The notes under the pieces are model-generated. The model was not told where the DNA came from and did not search any database. It saw only the letters and a list, made by a program, of their open reading frames with translations. Both the position numbers and the translations under genes were made by a program. Below are positions 10,746-22,998 of a stretch of 64,000 bases of DNA, piece after piece. Source of the stretch: Mytilus californianus (taxonomy: Eukaryota; Mollusca; Bivalvia; Mytilida; Mytilidae). The stretch covers positions 47,123,278 through 47,187,277 of the forward strand of contig NW_026262701.1 in NCBI RefSeq assembly GCF_021869535.1. The letters run 5' to 3'. Each line of letters begins with the position of its first letter. Position 1 is the first letter of the stretch.

Positions 10746-11458
10746 CGTATTGCACAAGATTTTGTGGTGGAATCTGTTTCTCTAATGATTTTTAAACGAT
10801 ATGCAGACAAATTCAATCCTTTCTTTCGAATGATCTGCAAAAAGATGTGTTCTTTCTATGTGACGTCATCAGGCATGGTCGCCTCTTTTCATGACGTCAC
10901 AATAGGAAATTCAGAGGAAAGCAAGAAAATTGGACGTCATAATGCAATTTTGACCAATGAAGAACTGAGATCAAATGAACCACACGTTGATTTAATAAAA
11001 ATAATCAACAGGCCAGGAAAAGGATAAATCGTGTAAGAATTAAGAGAAAGGAATCTTCAGATATAAGAACAAATGGTGAAAGGACCTCTGATTTAAACTG
11101 TGCTGGACGTATAAATACACAATTAGATCTGGTTGGATTGGGGACAATACATATGATTCCTCGTGTTGAGAAAGCACCATACCCTTTGCACATAAAAAAA
11201 AACCATGTCATAAATCTCTTAAGGGGTTTGTTGGTCACAAGTTGAAATTAAAAAAATTAATGAAATGGTAAATTTTTCAAGCCTTTCATTATTGTCTTAA
11301 TTTTAATGAAAATTGCAGGATGCATAAACATGATGAAATTGACATACCCGGTACATGTACATGACATATTTGACCTAAGAGGCCATTTTATACAAAGTTT
11401 TTTGGACAAATTCAAAATATACCAAGGCCTTGTCTTGTTTTAAATGCAGATTACTTAC

Positions 11459-11584
11459 ATAAGTTACATGTCTTCCTGCAGTTTTTCATGGCCCAATCTT
11501 TATACTGTGTACACACATTATTTCCATATGTAGAGCAAGTTACCAAATCAACACAGGGTCCAGTAGAGAATGGTGCCTGCATGC
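11459..11584 (-). CDS. Exon 13: ShKT domain 3
   Basis: 126 nt, phase 1-1, with acceptor TCCTTTATAG and donor T|GTAAGTAA. Five cysteines of a ShKT domain lie here (GPC, VTC, NVC, KNC, KTC). The sixth is formed across the intron: the last T of this exon joins GT of exon 14 to make the TGT codon. Its position between VWC2 and VWC3, rather than with the other ShKT modules, points to exon shuffling. Confidence 0.9.
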
Positions 11585-11844
11585 CTATAAAGGATTTTTC
11601 CAAATAAAATAAATGTACATAGACAATACAAATTCTAGTGAAATATGGTATGGGAACTCCTAGAAATATACATACATGACATATCAGTAAAAAAGTTTAA
11701 ATGTTTAAAGTTTTCATCATAGAATGAAGAACCATGCAGTATCTCTTCACAAGTAAGTAGATAGATATTAAGATAAAAGCAACCGGCTAATCATCCTTGC
11801 GTGGAATTCAACATAAAATAAATGGCGAAATGTGTCCATCATGT

Positions 11845-12145
11845 CCATGGGAAACAGATGATGCCCTCACTTGCATATAACGTTATAAAGGGACATAACT
11901 AGAGCACCCAAATTCAAACTGGATCGAGTTTTGTGGTAATAAGCATTAAGTATTAGTTTCAAAATGTTTGGTTGAGGCAAACTAAATTAGTGAATGGAAA
12001 TTCAGCAATTTTGTTCATGTATAAAGGGTCATAACTCAAGAACGGTAAAAGTGACGCAACCCAAATTCAAACTTGATGTGTGTTTTGTAGTAATAAGCAT
12101 TGTGTATAAGTCTCATAACATTTAGTTGAGGCAAACTAAAGAAAG
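11845..12145. repeat. Two-copy tandem repeat, about 130 bp
   Basis: Units start near 11892 and 12021 ('ataaagggNcataactNNag') and share 'caaattcaaact.gat' and 'gttgaggcaaactaaa'. The preceding 'gatgcccc.cttgcatataac' block also occurs at 2103, so it is dispersed. Confidence 0.8.
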
Positions 12146-12297
12146 AGAACTGAAACTAATTTTGGGACATACCTACAGACAATTAGGCCACAGCATTTTG
12201 ATATTTAAATTTTTTAAGATTTTAGCAAATGTTTAGGGAATGGGGAAGCTGGTAAATTATGTTACCAGGAAAATAGTTCTACAACTTTTAAACTTAC

Positions 12298-12437
12298 TGG
12301 TTCCATTTCCACTGATCATTCCGTTACCAGAGAAGGTACCAGCCTGTTGTGTAAATTCACATACTGGTTTCTTACAACATTGTCCTGGTGTCTGTTCTAA
12401 ATGACAGATCTGGGGGAGAACAGAATATGATGGACAT
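12298..12437 (-). CDS. Exon 12: VWC domain 2, second half
   Basis: 140 nt, phase 2 to phase 1, with acceptor ATGTTTTCAG and donor A|GTAAGTTT. Contains LCPSYS, QIC, QCC and PVC (cysteines 6-10), then a Gly/Asn/Ser spacer (FSGNGMISGNGT). Confidence 0.92.
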
Positions 12438-12479
12438 CTGAAAACATAGTTCAATTTTAAGTTAGTTTACAATCTATGA

Positions 12480-12810
12480 CGATTTAAACAACATACCCTA
12501 TGACCCCTAGAAAAGTTGTCTGACACTTTCGGTCAGTCATATTTGCACTGTACAGTTTCTGCCTGTCTATTACTTGCATTTTTCTCTATATTCTACTTTT
12601 AGCCATGACAGCCATGTTGGAAGATTTGCAGGATCAAAATAACAAATTTTAATCTAAATATCTTTAGGATCATTTAGTCGAAGTTTGATTGCAACTTGCC
12701 CTCCAGTTTCAAGGGCGACGATTTTTTTCAATGTTGACTATGACAGACAATGATGATGTCAGACACGATAATGGAAGCCAAGAGCGATAGCTCACCTGGC
12801 TCTACAACTA
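12480..12810. repeat. Degraded dispersed repeat in the intron between exons 11 and 12
   Basis: Contains 'gccatgttggaagatttg', a 'gacagacaatgatgatgtc' tract and an end '..agctcacctggctc'. These are diverged versions of motifs at 35990-36170. Confidence 0.4.
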
Positions 12811-13023
12811 ATGGTACTTCCAAAGAAAGATGAGTCAATTAACTCTAAGATTTCATAAACAGAAATATCTTTCAGTGATCCATCATAGTAAACTATTGTA
12901 AAGCTAAATTATAAAACTTCCATAGAATTTAATTTCGATCCATTTTTTTATTTTAAGAAATGTATGAACTCTCTTTTTTGGAAAATCTAGCAATCTTTAA
13001 TACTGAAATATTTAAAGACTTAC

Positions 13024-13138
13024 AATTGTTCACACTGGTAGAGACCTGTTTTAGAATTAGTACATGTGCACTGGTAGTCACATCCATCAGTCCAACTCTG
13101 GTCTTGGTAATATTGTTTTCCCTTGTATACACAGACAT
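13024..13138 (-). CDS. Exon 11: VWC domain 2, first half
   Basis: 115 nt, phase 1 to phase 2, with acceptor ATATTTTGCAG and donor TT|GTAAGTCT. Codes for DVCVYKGKQYY, a W before TDGC, YQCTC and LYQC: the first five VWC cysteines in the same positions as exon 9. Confidence 0.92.
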
Positions 13139-13877
13139 CTGCAAAATATCAATGAAATTTAAATAACAAGTCTAAAAAATAACATATAATAATTTTGTGT
13201 TGCTGAGTAGAAATAAACTTGCGCACATTTATGTAGAACAAGTTTCAACATTTAGAAGAATACAGACTTTCTTCAAATCCAACTGGCAACAGATCTTCCA
13301 AATACAAATTTCAAACATAATTTCATACAAAAGAAGTCCAGACTACTGCATTTCAACAGTGTTATCACTTCTTCATATCTCATCTGAATGTATACAGTGC
13401 TTGAATTATTTGTCCTTTTTCCTTTCTTCTTTAAAAGATGTCTGCTAATCTTGTTTTGACTTTTTGTCAGATATTCAGAATCCTCTGGTTTTGTCCATGT
13501 GGTGCCATTAAAAATTTTGCCCGCTAACCCCTTCTTTTCTTTTCATAATTTTATCACATATAGATTTAACACCCATTTTTTTTAAATCTTATACATTTTC
13601 TTTTATTATTTTTCATATTTTTTGAAAAAAAATGGGTGTCAATGTTAAATATATGGAAAATCTAGAGAGAATCATATCCAGCCAAATTTTCATAGGCCTA
13701 TATCTCAAAAAAGGAGAACACAATCTTTCATTATTTTCTGTTTTTTAAGTTCCGTTAATTTATATACATTTGTACTATCAATTTTTAAGCAGTCTTTTAA
13801 AAAGCTTGTTATTTTCAAATCAGAGCAGTGAACATCCTTAATAAAATATAAGTGTGCATTTGAATGAAAACACATAC

Positions 13878-14020
13878 CAATTCCTTGCTGGTTTTGTCCT
13901 TTCCCTGCTGATTCAAATTTCTGAATAGATGGATTAAAATTACAGACAGGTTGTAAACAACATTCTCCTGGCTTTCTAACAAGGGTACACAATGATGGTA
14001 GGTTGTAGTACACAGGGCAC
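13878..14020 (-). CDS. Exon 10: VWC domain 1, second half
   Basis: 143 nt, phase 2 to phase 1, with acceptor CATTTTTACAG and donor G|GTATGTGT. Supplies VWC cysteines 6-10 (RCPVYY, SLC, ECC, PVC), completing the ten-cysteine pattern. It then has a Gln/Gly/Lys-rich spacer of about 20 residues. Confidence 0.9.
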
Positions 14021-15025
14021 CTGTAAAAATGTAAATAGCATTACACTTTCTCAAATGAATTAGAAATATTTTAAGGTATAATAAAAAAAAATTAGTCATC
14101 AGTGTTGTTCAGAATATGCTTAAAATATTTGCTACTGGACAATTAGAAAATGATAATCATTAACTCTTGAATGTGGTTGGATCTCTTCAGAAAGCAGCAA
14201 TAACCATTAAAATATAAAAGAATATGTCCATGTACATGTACATGTATGCACAATCTTCAAAAAATAACTGAGTTCAGCAAATCATGAATGAAAGGAGAAT
14301 GGGGGTAAATATGTTAATAATGTGAAAGAAACCAAACAAAAACAGACTAGGCTATGGCAATTTTTAAGTGAAAATATGACAAAAATGTTGAATTTTAAAA
14401 AGATTTTTTTTGTGCTTAAATTTGTCGTAATATATCCTTCAAGTATGCATTGTACCTTTTATTTTGAGGTGAAAACCATTATTAAATTTGTCTATTTTAT
14501 TCATTATTACGCATCATAACTGTATAGTACAACTTCAAAGATTTTTTTTCTGCGTTTAGGAGCATATAACTGTGGAATAACATATAAATTAGTCAAATTA
14601 GAACTTGGCTTGTACTTTGTGGTCCCTTGCAATGTTTAGATGAGGAGGTCCTAAAGTTTGGCTACATCACATTATTATGGGGCAAACATTTGTAAAAAAA
14701 AGTAAGCAATGTTTGCTAAATTTATTTTTTTTTTGAAATTCAAGTTGCCATAAATAGCAAGTAACTGTGGTACTTTCATAAACACTTTGGGAAAAATACT
14801 GCACTGCATTGACTGCAACCATAAATTTTTTCAACCCATCATAAATTTATTTATCTTCATGATGAAGTTGATTGAATTGAAAGAAATACAAAAAAAAATG
14901 ATAAATTTGTCCTAGACCAACGTTCAAGCATACATTGTATCTTGCATTTTTATTTTATATGTTTAAATAGCAAGTAATTGTGTAAGTGATCAGGTAAAAT
15001 TTGTTTCAAAAACAATTTTACGAAC

Positions 15026-15143
15026 CTATTATAACATTGGTAACGTCCAGTGGCTCCATCTTGACATACACATTCATAATCACAGCCATCATTCCATTTC
15101 TGTCCGGGACTGTACGATTTTCCTTTGTATGCACATCTGTTAT
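15026..15143 (-). CDS. Exon 9: VWC domain 1, first half
   Basis: 118 nt entering in phase 1 and leaving in phase 2. Codes for the N-terminal half of a von Willebrand factor type C domain with cysteines 1-5 (NRCAYKG, DGCDYECVC, YQC) and the conserved W before DGC. The acceptor (ATCTTTAATGAC on the plus strand) has a poorer pyrimidine tract than the others but fits the frame. The donor is AG|GTTCGTAA. Confidence 0.85.
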
Positions 15144-16608
15144 CTTTAATGACAATAGAAATCATTTCATTTAGTATTATTTCATCAACCATGGACAATG
15201 TAAATTTTTGGAAATTTCTGCAAATTAAGAAATATTTTGTATATATGCAACTACATTTCCTGCATATACATTTTGTAATGCTATTATAGTATCAATAAAA
15301 GGCAGATTTAGAGGGAAGGGGCCTGGGTTCGTCACATGGAGCTACAATATGGTTAATTCATAGACCTTTTACAAGTCCCACTTCTAACATTGTCTTGCCA
15401 GGGGGACCCCTTCTTTAAAATCCTGGATCCACACTTAATAATGATCAAAGCACAGGTCTGAAGTACTTGTGTTTGTTAAAATATATAGTAAAAAAGTCAT
15501 TTTTACACTGTACTTTTACTTTACAATATTGTTACTAAAAGGTATAATTTTTATTGACATTAGCTCCTGTATAATGCAGATATATCAGCTTACATTGTAC
15601 ATATATGTCATTATTCATCAATTTGCATATTCAAGTACAAAAGCTTTACAGACTGATTTTAGCATACGGCATGGTGCTAGTTGGAAATTAAGTGGGAAAA
15701 ACAGGTCTCAACTTTCTTTAAGGTTCATGTGGACCTTTTGGCCAAAATGTAAGTGTTAATACCTCAAAATTGAATCTAAGAAGAGATACACCTGTGAATC
15801 TGGAATAGTTTCAAGACATAGCACCTGTTTTTTGAACCTACAGAAGATGCCAAAATAAACACAGTTGGGGGAAGAGGTGCACAGCAAAATAAAGTTAGTT
15901 TTAAATTTTCTAAAACATAAAATGCATTTGAATTTTATTGATCTAGGTCATGCTACATGTATGCCTTTTTTTATAAAACTATTCCATATGCACAAGTTTA
16001 TATGTATATACTCAGTGTTAATTCTGAGGTGTAGAGACAACCATTTTTGGTCAAAAGGTCCACTTGAACCTTCAATTTGTTTCTTATTGAAGAGACAAAT
16101 AACAGACAAAAACCATGGTAGTTTAAATCTCTGCTTTTTGACAACTTAGAGAATTTTGAGGTTCATAAATATATCTGTGATGTCAATCAGGATAGACCAC
16201 TTTTTTACATTTTCGTCATTAACTTAGTGAACATATCATTTGTGAGTTTAGGGGCATCGTCACTTCCTTCCAATGTTGAGCGAGCGGTTGAAAAAATATG
16301 ATGCTATATTGCACCAATTATTCGGCAAATTAAATTCTTATAATTGGTAATCAGCTTTGCTGTTATTAGGGAATTGTGAGTAAAAGTACCTACGAAACAA
16401 ATATTATATCTAGTTCATCCTCCATAATGACAATCATGAAAAGACGCTTGAAGATCTTTAATAGTGCAGGGATACACCCAGGGGATCCCCTTTATCTGGT
16501 AAATGACGCAAAGGCACGCATAATTGACAAAGTTTTCCTGTGAAGAAGGACATACTCGAAAGTGGTTTATTCACATTTAATTTTCAAATGAAAATTCCAT
16601 AATTCTAA

Positions 16609-16979
16609 GAGGGTGGTAAAGGGTTATTTTCGTGCAACGTTTTTGGCCTTTTTATTTTACGTGTTTTCGTGTTTTGACGTTTCATTTCTCGTTTTCTCAT
16701 GTTTGGTTCGATGTGCGTGCTTTGTGATTCCCCTTATTTATTTTCCGTGTTTCGTGTTGGTACTTTTAATTTCTCGTGCTTCGTTTATCACGATTTTTAT
16801 TTTCCGTGCAACGTTTTGAGATTTTTATTTCATGTGTTTCCGTGTTCAGACCCCCCTAATACCATCCTACGATTTTATTTCTCGTGTTTCGTTTTTCCCG
16901 ATTTTTATTTTCCGTGCAACGTATTTTGCGATTTTTATTTCACGTGTTTCCGTGTTCAGACCCCCACTTTACCACCCTC
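16609..16979 (+). mobile_element. CGTGCAACG-type TIR element, copy 1
   Basis: Bounded by inverted termini 'gagggtggtaaag' and 'ctttaccaccctc'. The interior is a degenerate tandem of short blocks such as 'tttttattttccgtgcaacg' and 'tttctcgtgcttcg'. 371 bp, no coding capacity. Confidence 0.75.
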
Positions 16980-17658
16980 TGGGCTCTTCTAAGTTCTCTC
17001 ACGAATTTCATGTGATAAGATCTTATAATAATGTATGTAATGCCTACTAAAGGACCACAGATTTTAAAATTCCTTGAAAACATCAAGGAACTGTATATTT
17101 AAAATATCCAATTTCTTAGAAAACACCTGGTACTTATATATTAAGTATTAGTCCCAGATAACACCAACGAATCTTTACTCACAAATGTTTCCAATGTTTG
17201 GGTAAATGGAGGCTTCAGTGAAAGGGGAAAGAAACCGAGCAAAAAACAATTTATCCTTATCGCCTCGTTTTCATTTATATAATTAATGACCATGATTACG
17301 CATAAATTTACAAAAGACCCAGCTTATATAAGTATGACATATAGAATTATAATGAAAATTTCATACTTCTTTGTTTACATCCCCCTGTTTACACAACCAC
17401 CAGTCGGATTTCAGTGCTGTATGCTATAATCTCTTCCCATTCATATATTTCATAGGAAATGTTCTTTAATTTCTATAATTTCGCATTCTAGAAATGCTTT
17501 ATTGAGTACTAAATAACTTTGTGGTACCACCTCCTCAACAGAGATTATATACATTTATTAATGTAACAATATTTTCTTTTAACAATGGAGGGGATATACA
17601 AATATATATATACAATGTTTATAAATGTGGTCAGATATATGTTTAGTTGTTTATCATG

Positions 17659-18117
17659 GAGGGTGGTAAAGGGTTATTTTCGTGCAACGTGATCGCCGTT
17701 TTTTATTTCACGTTCAACGTGTTTTTACTTTTTTATTTAACGTTCAGTCGTGCAAGACAGGTGCCTCTTTCAACGTGTTCTGCTTATTTAATTTTACGTG
17801 CATCGTGATTTTCAAATGCTTATTTTGCGTGCTCGGTATTTTCAAATAAAATTCAAATACTTGGCAGGGATCGTCAAGAAATACTTTTTTTAAAAGCCGT
17901 AAACCATTTACATCATAAATGTGTATACTAAATCGGGAATAACAAGTAAATCAGAGAGTTTATATATACAAGAAGACAGTGACTCAGCCTCACAAAAGGT
18001 TCACAACAGTCTTTATTTTTCGTGCAACGTTCATGACAGAAATTATTTCACATTCAACGTGAAATTATGTCTTATTTCACGTTTTTTCCGTGCAAGCACC
18101 CCCCCTTTACCACCCTC
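17659..18117 (+). mobile_element. CGTGCAACG-type TIR element, copy 2
   Basis: The same 'gagggtggtaaagggttatt' left end and 'ctttaccaccctc' right end. Only the outer CGTG/CACG-rich parts match copy 1; the centre (17850-18000) is different sequence. 459 bp. Confidence 0.75.
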
Positions 18118-18469
18118 TTTATGTATATGTCTTGGTAACAATCCTATAATTTTGGATTTTATACCAATAAAATATCTTATCTAGGAAAATCATAACCAAT
18201 TGCTGTATGTTTCCAGCTATCAGAAATACAATCTATGACATCTTTAGACGTAAACCAAATGGGATCATTCATATTATTGGTCAAGAAAGATCAGTACACA
18301 GTTTTTACAGACAACTTAACAGTATAAGTATTTATACTGAACCCATTGACAAATAATTTCTACCATTGTTATATTACCTCCGCGATATTGCATCCAATTG
18401 ATATTTTTGACATTCCAAAAAAATTACCCTCTTGTAGTTAATTTGTTCATCTGCACTACCAATCAGTAT

Positions 18470-18649
18470 CTGCACGGAAGAACGCGAAATAAAAGTGCCA
18501 TTTCACGATGAACGAACAATTAAAAATGTCTTGCATGTTGATCTTTTTACAGATTTCACGAAACACGTGAATAACGAACCTTTTTCACGGCTGCACGTGA
18601 AATAAAAATGGCAAAACACGTTGCACGAAAATAACCCTTTACCACCCTC
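18470..18649 (-). mobile_element. CGTGCAACG-type element, copy 3 (inverted, truncated)
   Basis: Ends with 'ttgcacgaaaataacccttt' and 'accaccctc', the inverse of the left end of copies 1 and 2. The other terminus is missing near 18470. Confidence 0.65.
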
Positions 18650-19372
18650 TTAGTTTTATCCGACCTTTGTTGGTATATACAAAAATTATTTGGGATCACG
18701 TGTTTGGGATAATTTTTCAAACTATGTAAGGATTATCCTTTATAATCTAAAAGCCGAAGCGGTAAGACAGAACTTTCATCTATATATATAAACGTTGATT
18801 GTATGAAACAGGGTTGGAGGTACGCCAAATTACAAAAAAAATTCATGACATGTTTCATTATAAAACTCCACCATGCAGAATTACTACCATATTGCAAAAA
18901 TTAAAAGGCTGAATTAAAGGCTCCTGACTTGAGAAAGGCATATAAAGAATGTGACAACAGCATAACATAAGAACAAACTGTAAACATCATGCAGTTGAAA
19001 ATGGCTAGACTCGTTAGATTTGCAAGATCGAAGCACACACAAAAATATAACAAAAGGACAAAAGACACAATGTACCGATGTAAGATTACTTTCAGTTAAT
19101 GAAAGCTATAGGTCAAAGCCATCAACAAATTATAAATAAATCATGTTCTCCCAGACCAATATGACAGACACGTAAACTCCTTAGCACTTATACATACTAT
19201 AATTTCAAACAACATTTACAGTAATTGATATGTTAGAATCTATTTTCACAGAACTACGGACAATGTTTCAATTTCTTATAAGGATTTTTATAATCTCCTA
19301 GATGGACCAAGTGAAAACACTGGTATAAATTTTTACATACACCAAGATAAAAGTCATATTTTCTACACTTAC

Positions 19373-19399
19373 AGAATCCACCTGTCACTGCTGAAGCAG
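19373..19399 (-). CDS. Exon 8: 9-residue linker
   Basis: A 27-nt phase 1-1 micro-exon with acceptor TTTTCTTTCAG and donor T|GTAAGTGT, coding for TASAVTGGF plus a partial codon. It precedes the longest downstream intron (15144-19372), which is filled with CGTGCAACG-rich repeats. Confidence 0.75.
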
Positions 19400-19885
19400 C
19401 TGAAAGAAAACAAAAACAAAAATTTAGATAGCAGTCGTTCAACATTACTTAAATAATCCATGTGTTTCATGTTCGGAGAAGAAACGTCATCTCATGACAT
19501 CCTATACAGTAACTACAGCCTAAATAAAGTTTTTCAGATGAGTTATAATTACAATAAAATTGGAAAGCAGTACATATTATAGATAATTTAAATAACGAAC
19601 TTGCCAGTATGAACCTTCAAAAATTCCACTGCACGTTTGCCTCAAGTGTATGAAATAATTGTTCAAGTTCAAGAGCATACATATCTAACTTTTACCACAA
19701 AGGAATTGGAAATTTCTTACTCTCAGAAGTCTGATGTTTTTAGGCAAATTTTTTTACTATTTATATAATTCTAAATCCTCAATATTATTATACAAAAATA
19801 TGTATATATGTAGATTTTTAAATCCGCAATACTATTATTAAAAAGTTTTTTTTTTTTTTTTTCGAAACAATTAATATGCACTTAC

Positions 19886-20011
19886 TGCAAAATCCACAAG
19901 ATTGTTTGCAGTTGTCTTGGGCCCATTGTTTGAATTGCGTACACGCGCTTTTTCCATAGCTGGCGCAATTTCCTACAGCATCTGTGCATGTTTCCGTTAC
20001 AGTGTATTGGA
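19886..20011 (-). CDS. Exon 7: ShKT domain 2
   Basis: A 126-nt phase 1-1 exon, residues 461-502, with six cysteines (ETC, GNC, SAC, DNC, QSC, GFC) and a conserved QWAQDNC segment similar to ShKT1 and ShKT3. Acceptor TCTACCTTCAG, donor A|GTAAGTGC. Confidence 0.9.
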
Positions 20012-20856
20012 CTGAAGGTAGAGAACAATATACATTATTAAATAGCTATAATCTTCAACATTTCAATACTTTATATAAAGAATGATTTATGGATACGGTA
20101 GTCATCAAAAAGATTATTAATATAACCTCTTGCGGGGGGGGGACCATTTAATTTAGATTTAGATGTTAATTTTAATTCCGTAGTTACAAAATCTTTGATT
20201 TCATTTATTATTTGCCTTGAATTGTAATATTCGTTGTTCAGGAATTGTTTACGAGACAAAAGACAAGCAATCTTTTCTCATATGAGTGAAACATATGTCA
20301 TATTTTGTTTTTAATAAACTAGAGAACTTATATGTTAATAATGTCCTTGATTTGTTTCAAGTGTATGAAATAATGGTTCAAGTTCAAGAGCATATATATA
20401 TATATCTGACTTTTACCACAAAGGAATTGGAATTTTTTTAATCTCAGAAGTCTGATGTTTTTAGGCAAACCATGTTATTATATTATATAATTCTAAATCC
20501 GCAATATTACAATACAAAAATTTGTATGTAGATTTCTAAATCCGCAATACTATAATGAAAAAGTGGGTTTTTTTTCGATTTTTTTTTATATTTATTCAAA
20601 ATGATATCCAAACAAACCCTATAAAAATCAATTCTCATTATTCCCTGTAGTGAGTTGATTTAAAATTAATTTGTAATAAATGTCAACAACTCAAGACGTT
20701 AATAATTCTTAGCATGGTGACAAAAAATAAATGAACAATTGAAAACATGAAAATATCTGACAATCCAGCTGAAATTGTTTACACAAAAATCACGCCATCT
20801 TTCTTAACATAAAGCCGTATTTTTTTTAAAGTCATAAGCTATTTACAATTACTTAC

Positions 20857-20973
20857 ATTTACATGTCTGACAATATGCCTGGCAATTTTCTGATGCCCAT
20901 ACTTTGTACTGACTGCACACGTTGGATCCATACTCGTGACAATTGTTTACTTTATCTCTGCATTCAGTTTGGT
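20857..20973 (-). CDS. Exon 6: ShKT domain 1
   Basis: A 117-nt phase 1-1 exon, residues 422-460, with six cysteines in the ShK-toxin-like (ShKT) spacing: ECRD, NNC, NVC, ENC, AYC and QTC. Acceptor TTTTCTCCAG and donor T|GTAAGTAA. ShKT modules are small disulfide-rich domains common in secreted invertebrate enzymes and matrix proteins; presence of the fold alone does not imply toxicity. Confidence 0.9.
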
Positions 20974-21459
20974 CTGGAGAAAACATTTAGATTGATGTTA
21001 ATGCTTTGCTACTTTGCTCAGATACATTTGATTGGATATATTTTTACGATTTAAAGAAAATATTTTTATTCATTTTTTTTAAGAGAACATGATTTGGTAT
21101 CTTTCCTCTTTCATTTATTCCCCAAATTAAATCGTATGTTTTCCACAGTGTACTTATAATATGAAGTTATTATTGTGAAATTTAAACTACTTATCTCATC
21201 AGTTGTCTACATTTTTTTTTTAAGAATCGGCATTGCTTAGATGCAAAGTTGACCCCCCCCCCCCCAAACAAACCCACAATTTAGAATATTACATTTCACG
21301 CATAAAGTAGGAGAAAACGAGCTCATGACATTCGTATCATGACTGTTATTGTATACAAACTTGATAAGAAAAGATATTGGGTAGCCATCCTTGACACAAG
21401 ATCAGTAGATGCACATCAAAAAAAATACAAAACGCAAAGGAACAGCGTCTTCATCTCAA

Positions 21460-21545
21460 ACTTACAGTGAGGCCTTCAACACGGAGCAAAAAAACTCTCA
21501 CCTCACTGCAAGTTAAAAACGGCCCCTAGCACCGGTTTGAGCGGT
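21460..21545 (-). repeat. Dispersed repeat fragment (inverse of 63915-63998)
   Basis: 'cggcccctagcaccggtttg' and 'ttcaacacggagcaaaaa' recur inverted at the right end of the window. The spacing is the same, so it is one repeat family in opposite orientations. Confidence 0.7.
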
Positions 21546-22220
21546 TTATTTGTATAGCTCATTTCAGAATGAAGCAAAACATATGCACGTGCATGGGAAA
21601 AATGAACGGTAAACTGTATAATCACTTCCGATGAGTTTTTCAATTTATCCTTAGCCTAGTCACAGTATCCATTCCAAGAAAACAGAAAAGGTATCCATAA
21701 CTGTTATACCAATGCCGTTTTAATTTTGTCGATTTTTATGGAATATTGCACACTATTTGTTTTTGTATGTAGTGTATGTGGAATATTGCTCGTTCTTTTT
21801 TTTCTTTTTTGTGGGGATGGGGATGGGGGTTCACGGTCTTTTGGCGATGGTGGTGACTCTTTGACTTATGTATTTTGCTTGCCTATTGGTATCTTCTTAC
21901 TTTTTAATATGAAAAAGAAAAATATAATTAAGAAATTTGATGCGTCTGAAGAGCTTTTATGGATCTACCGTCATCTGGAACGCTAAAACCCCAAAAATGA
22001 AAGCCAGGGGATTTATAAATATTACCAAAAAGGGACCTAAAACGATAAAATAAATAAATCAGTCTAAAGACAACTTTGCCTAAGGGAGATTTTAACCTGT
22101 GAAGTGAAGTACATCGTTCTCTTCTAACAAAAAAAATTCTTTAGAGCTACTTTAAGTTTGGTTTTAAATAAAATGTAAGACACAAGGAACATGATATATA
22201 ATAATTCTAATTTTACTTAC

Positions 22221-22247
22221 TTGTTGAAAAGTTAATATTTGTTCGAA
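22221..22247 (-). CDS. Exon 5: 9-residue linker
   Basis: A 27-nt phase 1-1 micro-exon with acceptor TTCTTTTTCAG and donor A|GTAAGTAAAA, coding for VRTNINFST plus a partial codon. It joins vWA2 to the first ShKT module and keeps the frame. Confidence 0.8.
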
Positions 22248-22434
22248 CTGAAAAAGAAAAACATAGTATTTTCAAACTGTATAAATTCTATCCTCTTGAC
22301 GTATATTTTTTTTTTATCAAATTCAAAATGTTGCTTATCCTATGTTATTAAAAAATATACAATTTAAAACTGCTATCAGAAAAGAAACTGAAAAAACTAC
22401 TTTTTGAATGTGTTTGACAATTATTTAACCTTAC

Positions 22435-22998
22435 CACCACATGCCATTGTCATGAGCTGATTAGAAATTGTTTCTAACTGGTCATAGTTGCTGACTGTGA
22501 TCACGTGACTTGCTGATGGCTGATTGGCAACCCCGTTTAGTTCCTGCATGTTGACAAGACCACCGACACCGACTCCAATTAAGCCGATATTAGCAGCCCT
22601 TGCTTTGTCAGCTTCAGCGATGGCCGCGGCTGTTTCTGAAGTACCACCATCAGTTACCATAATGGCGATTCTTGGAACGTTTGATCTAGCACCTGCTGCT
22701 GGAGAGAACATCGTGGTTTTAGCAAATTCAATAGCATCGCCGGTGTTGGTTCCACCTCCCATTATCTGCATTCCGTGGATTGCTTTTAATACATCGTATC
22801 TATTGTTGTACATGCGCAGAGGGAACTCAGCCGAAGGACGGCTGCCATATTGCTCAATGCCTACATGAACACCATCCTTGCTAACATTTAATTTCGTGAC
22901 GAAGTTTTTAATAAAGTTTTCTGTTTTCTCTAGATTGAGTGCACCAACTGTATTTGACGAATCTATCATAAAGACGAGGTCAGCTTTTTGTAAGCAAC
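22435..22998 (-). CDS. Exon 4: vWA domain 2
   Basis: Second complete vWA domain, residues 225-412, in one 564-nt phase 1-1 exon (acceptor ATGTTTTTCAG, donor G|GTAAGGTT). MIDAS residues are D237-S-S239-N-T241, T310 in TNTGDA and D341 in VTDG. Its layout repeats vWA1 at an offset of exactly 200 residues, so the pair probably arose by tandem exon duplication. The sequences have diverged enough that this is not recent. Terminal cysteines (GCLQ, ACGG) match those of vWA1. Confidence 0.95.

Larger units (their letters stand above)
15144..19372. other. Long intron between exons 8 and 9
   Basis: No further exon found that fits the phase pattern. It contains three CGTGCAACG-type elements (16609-16979, 17659-18117 and 18470-18649). 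Bases 18880-19130 hold a fragment of a common repeat containing 'aaggctcctgacttgagaaa'. Confidence 0.5.

Noticed and set aside
10734-11027. 97-codon ORF starting in a palindrome
   Set aside because: Starts inside a repeat arm, with no domain and no promoter; more likely repeat sequence.
16613-17050. Overlapping plus-strand ORFs rich in F, S and C
   Set aside because: Arise from T-rich CGTGCAACG repeat blocks in three frames.
22524-22868. 114-codon plus-strand ORF
   Set aside because: Antisense shadow of the vWA2 exon, which has MIDAS residues and splice sites.
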